A stretch of 34,470 bases of DNA from a virus. Positions 32,201-34,470 of this stretch are shown here, piece by piece. The notes beneath the pieces are model-generated. The model saw only the letters and a list, made by a program, of their open reading frames with translations, ran no database searches and was not told where the DNA came from. The stretch is from IMG/VR virus record IMGVR_UViG_3300021091_000225, positions 1 to 34,470 of that record; one strand, given 5' to 3'. The position numbers and the translations under genes are program-made. Numbering within the stretch: position 1 is the stretch's first letter; each line of letters starts with the position of its first letter.

Positions 32201-34470
32201 TTACTGGTGGTGGTATTTCTGGTGGATCAATATCAAATGCTGGAAGTGGTTACATACCTGGAACATATACTGTTCAATTAGCAAATGTATCTGGTACTGG
32301 AACTGGTGCTGTAGCAACAATAACTACAAGTATTACGACTCAAACTGTATCTAGTGTAGTTATAACATCATTTGGACAAGGGTATCAAGTTGGTAATGTA
32401 TTAACTGGTACATTTGGAAGTGGTAGTGGATTTACTTATACTGTATCTTCTGTCGATTCAGCAGTAACATCAGTAACAATAACTGATTTTGGTACAAGTA
32501 AATATGATATAAATGATATTCTTAGTGCTGCAGAGTCAAATTTTGGTACTGGACCATTTAATAATTTCTTAAAATATAAAATAACTTCTTTCTTAGAACA
32601 TGTAAAAATTCAATCTTTTGAAACTAAAGCGACATTTAGTGGAAATTTAGAATCAAAAGATACAACTTGGTTAGCTAGTGAAAAGCAAAACGCATTTGTT
32701 GCTATTGGTTTTCCATCAAATTTAGATCTTGGTGATCCATTAAACATCTATGATACTGAAAAATTAGAAGTAAACGGCAATATTAGAGCACAAGGAGATA
32801 TAAAAGCACTTAATAATATTGTTGCATCATTTGGATCAGTAACTGAACCATCTATAAAGTTTGATGCAGATCCACATTCTACATTGTGGAATAGAACAGG
32901 ATTTTTTGCAGAGTATGGAGAAGGTCATGGCAAATTTAGTGCTGTTGGAGATCAAGGAAGAATATTAAGATTTTCTGCAGATAGAACAGATTTTTATAAA
33001 AAAACAAATTTTGTAACTGTATCTTTTGCTGATCCAACAATACAAAAAGGTTCAGCATATCAATTAGGAAAATATACAAATCAAGAAGTTTTAGGTGGAA
33101 GTGGAAGTGGATTAAGATTTGATGTTACTGTTGCATTTGATGGTATTCTTACTGAACAAGGTTTTGGATATACTGATGCAACTTATGTAGATATTCCTTT
33201 AATTTATTCTGTTCTTCCAGGTGGTTCAGTATTAACTACTTCTAATTTAAATGGTGGATCAAATTATATCAATGGAACATACACAAATGTCCCATTGACT
33301 GGTGGAACTGGAAATTTTGCTAAAGCAACAGTTACTATTGCTTCTGGTTCTGTAACAAATATATCAATAACAAATGGTGGATCTGGATACACAGTAAATG
33401 ATACATTATCTGCAAATGTATCCAATTTAGGTGGATCACAAATTAATCAATTATCTATAACTTCTGGTGGATCAAATTATGCAAACGGTAATTATAATAA
33501 TGTAACTTTAACTAATATTGGTTCATTAGGTCAAGGAGCAACAGCAAATATTACTGTTTCTGGGGGTCTTATAACATCTGCAACTATAAACCAACCAGGA
33601 GCAGGATATGTATCAGGCGATACTTTATCAGTAGATACCACTAGTTTTAATAGTACTGCAACATACACGTATAATGTAACAGATACTTCTCCTTCTGGTT
33701 ATGTTTTTACTGGTTCTGCCACAGGAACAAATCCAACATTAACAGTAAATAAATTTGATGATTTGACTTTTGATGTAAGTGCTCCAGGAAATGGATTAGT
33801 AAATAATGCATTTTATATTGTATCTCAATTAGGTGCATATAGTGGATATGATCCGACCTATAATGTTGCAGGTGTTACGAATAATGGTGCTTCATCTGGA
33901 GTCATAACTTGGACACCTAATATTCCAGGTACATATTATTATATTTCAGCAAATAATTCTGCGTATTATGGTACAATACAAGTATTAGAAACCAACGTTG
34001 GTAGTGGTGCAACTTTAACAGTATCAACATTAACTAGTGGATCTGGATTTAATTTTAAAGTTGCTACAATTGGAACTTCCACTGGAGGAACTGGCGCAAA
34101 AGCAGACATTGAAGTTGTTGGTGGAAAAGTAACTTCAATTACAATAGTTGACGGCGGATCTGGATATCAGGTATTTGATCTACTCACGGTAGATCCCGCA
34201 AGTATGACATATGTTGATACAATAACTAATGCGGCAATACCATCAACAGTTCCAACTACTAGTTTTAAATTTAGAGTTGAAACTATTGGAGTAGTAACAG
34301 TAACTGAGATCAATAATTTAGGAATTGGATATGAAGAAGGAGATAAAATTTACCTTCCAAACTCATTTAGACCAGTTTATACAAATTGGACAGCAAATGC
34401 TCAAGTGCAATCTGGATCTTATGTAAAGCATCAATCTAATTTTTATGAAGTAACTGCCAGTGGTACTTTT
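29152..34470 (+). CDS. Large beta-helix tail fibre with LamG and cupredoxin-like domains (5' part, 1773 codons, cut by window end)
   Basis: The frame is open from ATG 29152 to the last base. The attachment start MATRIKLKRSLTPNSAPTTS, then EVALNIADRTLFVNNNGTIQ, is the cyanophage fibre form. A pectate-lyase-like beta helix follows (about 75-365: YVSKNGTD, DGDTVIVGSGVYTETFPLTV, GVSITGAGFKTT, RRPYVQRCSVITKG). A LamG domain begins near 380 (KKFGNSSLILDGTGDYLSV), is broken by a cupredoxin-like domain (about 429-538; H475, C526, H529, M532), and resumes at 549 (TGDFALECWVYP) to about 702. The helix ends with ASIYGERGLTANGKGVRLYC and TSVDQNGDFRVGTTF. Gly-Tyr repeats (about 984-1120, 1306-1500 and 1620-1730) and a second, ligand-less cupredoxin-like copy (about 1504-1613) follow. 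Probable receptor-binding fibre. Confidence 0.85.
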   Translation, partial: MATRIKLKRSLTPNSAPTTSDLYDKEVALNIADRTLFVNNNGTIQEVLNADPNDETIVPSMFSSLITDGVGKTWYVSKNGTDKAILGSVNPRHGSTTGSNSWGKTPMTAFSSLKYCLDNYATDGDTVIVGSGVYTETFPLTVPVGVSITGAGFKTTFIKPTVGTNNKDAFLIQSNCNIENITVTDFYYDSVNDTGYAFRTKSGYTISVSGRRPYVQRCSVITKGSVTTGSDPRGYAQGDAGRGVLIDGGVVATNSAEASILFNECTFVVPNSVGLYLKNGARCEWLNSFTYFAADSVIGENPGGTGFAGQGRARLKFNGMSGTFAAGNTITQYDTDGTTVLASGTINQNDGTYIYLTGQGTGNFVEALQSSLTPKQVIVNGDAQISTAIKKFGNSSLILDGTGDYLSVASSSDFNFGAASNPSPPASTTYTYTVTANTGSTNNYQFSGSASGTAPTLNVVAGDILVFNVNVSASHPFWVKTAQITGTGGGVGNGTTTGTITNNGSTTGTITWNTAGVTPGTYYYQCQNHTNMFGVINVAAGTTTTSATGDFALECWVYPTEFTSYRTIFDFRTTTSDTNGIILGQSDTGAIYFYYNSNYRVGPVGSVTLNAWNHVALTRSGSSTRLFINGTQVGSTYTDTNNYPVRPVRIGADPNGAYAYKGYIDEVRISKGVSRYTGTFTPSTTAFTASINTSLLLQFEGLNGSTEIIDGGIASQDIRTSAGGTANFVTLADYTAFGAELRSIGSASIYGERGLTANGKGVRLYCITHNFSYIGTGKNEDNDISQVNQANEVIETNNGRALFTSVDQNGDFRVGTTFIIDQEKGTVSFAGSGSSTTTFDNLIVSSAGNATTILPTSINVGNLTLSSNQIISGTGLVQTSPLSIGNIRIGSVNANTISTSTGNLVLTAQGNSLVQVNDDLQITGNTNFTGDITVGGNIVSNQSISIDSSNISNATIGTLTVNTSTTTGSSKFYDDITTYSGEFAGIITDGLGYPAGTYTNVDLTGGNGSGAKATIVVTGGGISGGSISNAGSGYIPGTYTVQLANVSGTGTGAVATITTSITTQTVSSVVITSFGQGYQVGNVLTGTFGSGSGFTYTVSSVDSAVTSVTITDFGTSKYDINDILSAAESNFGTGPFNNFLKYKITSFLEHVKIQSFETKATFSGNLESKDTTWLASEKQNAFVAIGFPSNLDLGDPLNIYDTEKLEVNGNIRAQGDIKALNNIVASFGSVTEPSIKFDADPHSTLWNRTGFFAEYGEGHGKFSAVGDQGRILRFSADRTDFYKKTNFVTVSFADPTIQKGSAYQLGKYTNQEVLGGSGSGLRFDVTVAFDGILTEQGFGYTDATYVDIPLIYSVLPGGSVLTTSNLNGGSNYINGTYTNVPLTGGTGNFAKATVTIASGSVTNISITNGGSGYTVNDTLSANVSNLGGSQINQLSITSGGSNYANGNYNNVTLTNIGSLGQGATANITVSGGLITSATINQPGAGYVSGDTLSVDTTSFNSTATYTYNVTDTSPSGYVFTGSATGTNPTLTVNKFDDLTFDVSAPGNGLVNNAFYIVSQLGAYSGYDPTYNVAGVTNNGASSGVITWTPNIPGTYYYISANNSAYYGTIQVLETNVGSGATLTVSTLTSGSGFNFKVATIGTSTGGTGAKADIEVVGGKVTSITIVDGGSGYQVFDLLTVDPASMTYVDTITNAAIPSTVPTTSFKFRVETIGVVTVTEINNLGIGYEEGDKIYLPNSFRPVYTNWTANAQVQSGSYVKHQSNFYEVTASGTF
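30289..31257 (+). other. Split LamG (ConA-like) domain with inserted cupredoxin-like domain
   Basis: The first LamG strands (KKFGNSSLILDGTGDYLSV) and the rest (TGDFALECWVYP, IFDFRTTTSDTNGIILG, WNHVALTRSGSSTRLFINGT, GYIDEVRISKGVSRYTG) are separated by 130 residues. The inserted part is a blue-copper-like sandwich with SHPFWV and CQNHTNM. Insertion falls in the loop where an uninterrupted LamG has only a few residues. Confidence 0.75.
33661..33990 (+). other. Second cupredoxin-like domain lacking copper ligands
   Basis: TYTYNVTDTSPSGYVFTGSA to TYYYISANNSAYYGTIQV aligns without gaps at its end with the first copy (TYYYQCQNHTNMFGVINV). Cys is replaced by S1599, His by N1602 and Met by Y1605, and the upstream His position is N1552. 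Confidence 0.7.

Overview
The window reads as part of the genome of a T4-like cyanophage (a myovirus infecting marine or freshwater picocyanobacteria). Every supportable gene is on the + strand. The organism call rests on the gene order GPW/gp25, gp6-type wedge, a giant gp7-position protein, a gp8-type wedge, a DUF4815-type protein and then fibre proteins; on cyanophage-type fibre motifs; and on a small gene starting MTTYNGWANYETWN, a sequence I recall from cyanophages. No integrase, tRNA, rRNA, CRISPR or insertion sequence was seen.

Region 1 (about 1-2150) is a visibly GC-rich island (about 55-60% by eye). It carries eight very small genes of 51-96 aa. Seven of them are preceded by nearly the same element: a -10-like TATACT/CATACT hexamer, then an A/C-rich leader without Shine-Dalgarno, then usually ATGACC. 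Short G6/C6 hairpins close several of the units. It looks like an array of self-contained expression cassettes. Recognisable members are a DUF7249-like protein and a KTSC-domain protein; others include a short putatively secreted peptide and a one-helix membrane peptide.

Region 2 (about 2100-2335) is a structured non-coding junction where composition switches to AT-rich. Region 3 (2336-5137) is a tight operon of an acidic small protein, two related beta-rich structural proteins and a PAAR tip protein, probably tail spike or hub parts. Region 4 (5138-5632) holds a near-perfect sigma70-type promoter driving a 50-aa very basic protein, then a hairpin that is at once a plausible terminator and the Shine-Dalgarno source of the next gene.

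Region 5 (5666-25961) is the baseplate wedge cluster: gp25, gp6-like, a 3467-aa giant with a YHYH-like domain and many tail-type repeats, gp8-like, and a 2062-aa DUF4815 protein. Region 6 (25943-34470) carries small coiled-coil and Ig-like proteins, a 742-aa fibre and the first 1773 residues of a large beta-helix fibre that runs off the window. That last protein contains a LamG domain split by an inserted cupredoxin-like domain with a complete type-1 copper ligand set. A second copy near residue 1504-1613 has lost all four ligands. TATAAATA late-promoter matches lie before the gp8-like gene and before the Ig-like gene, with a weaker match before the gp25 cluster.
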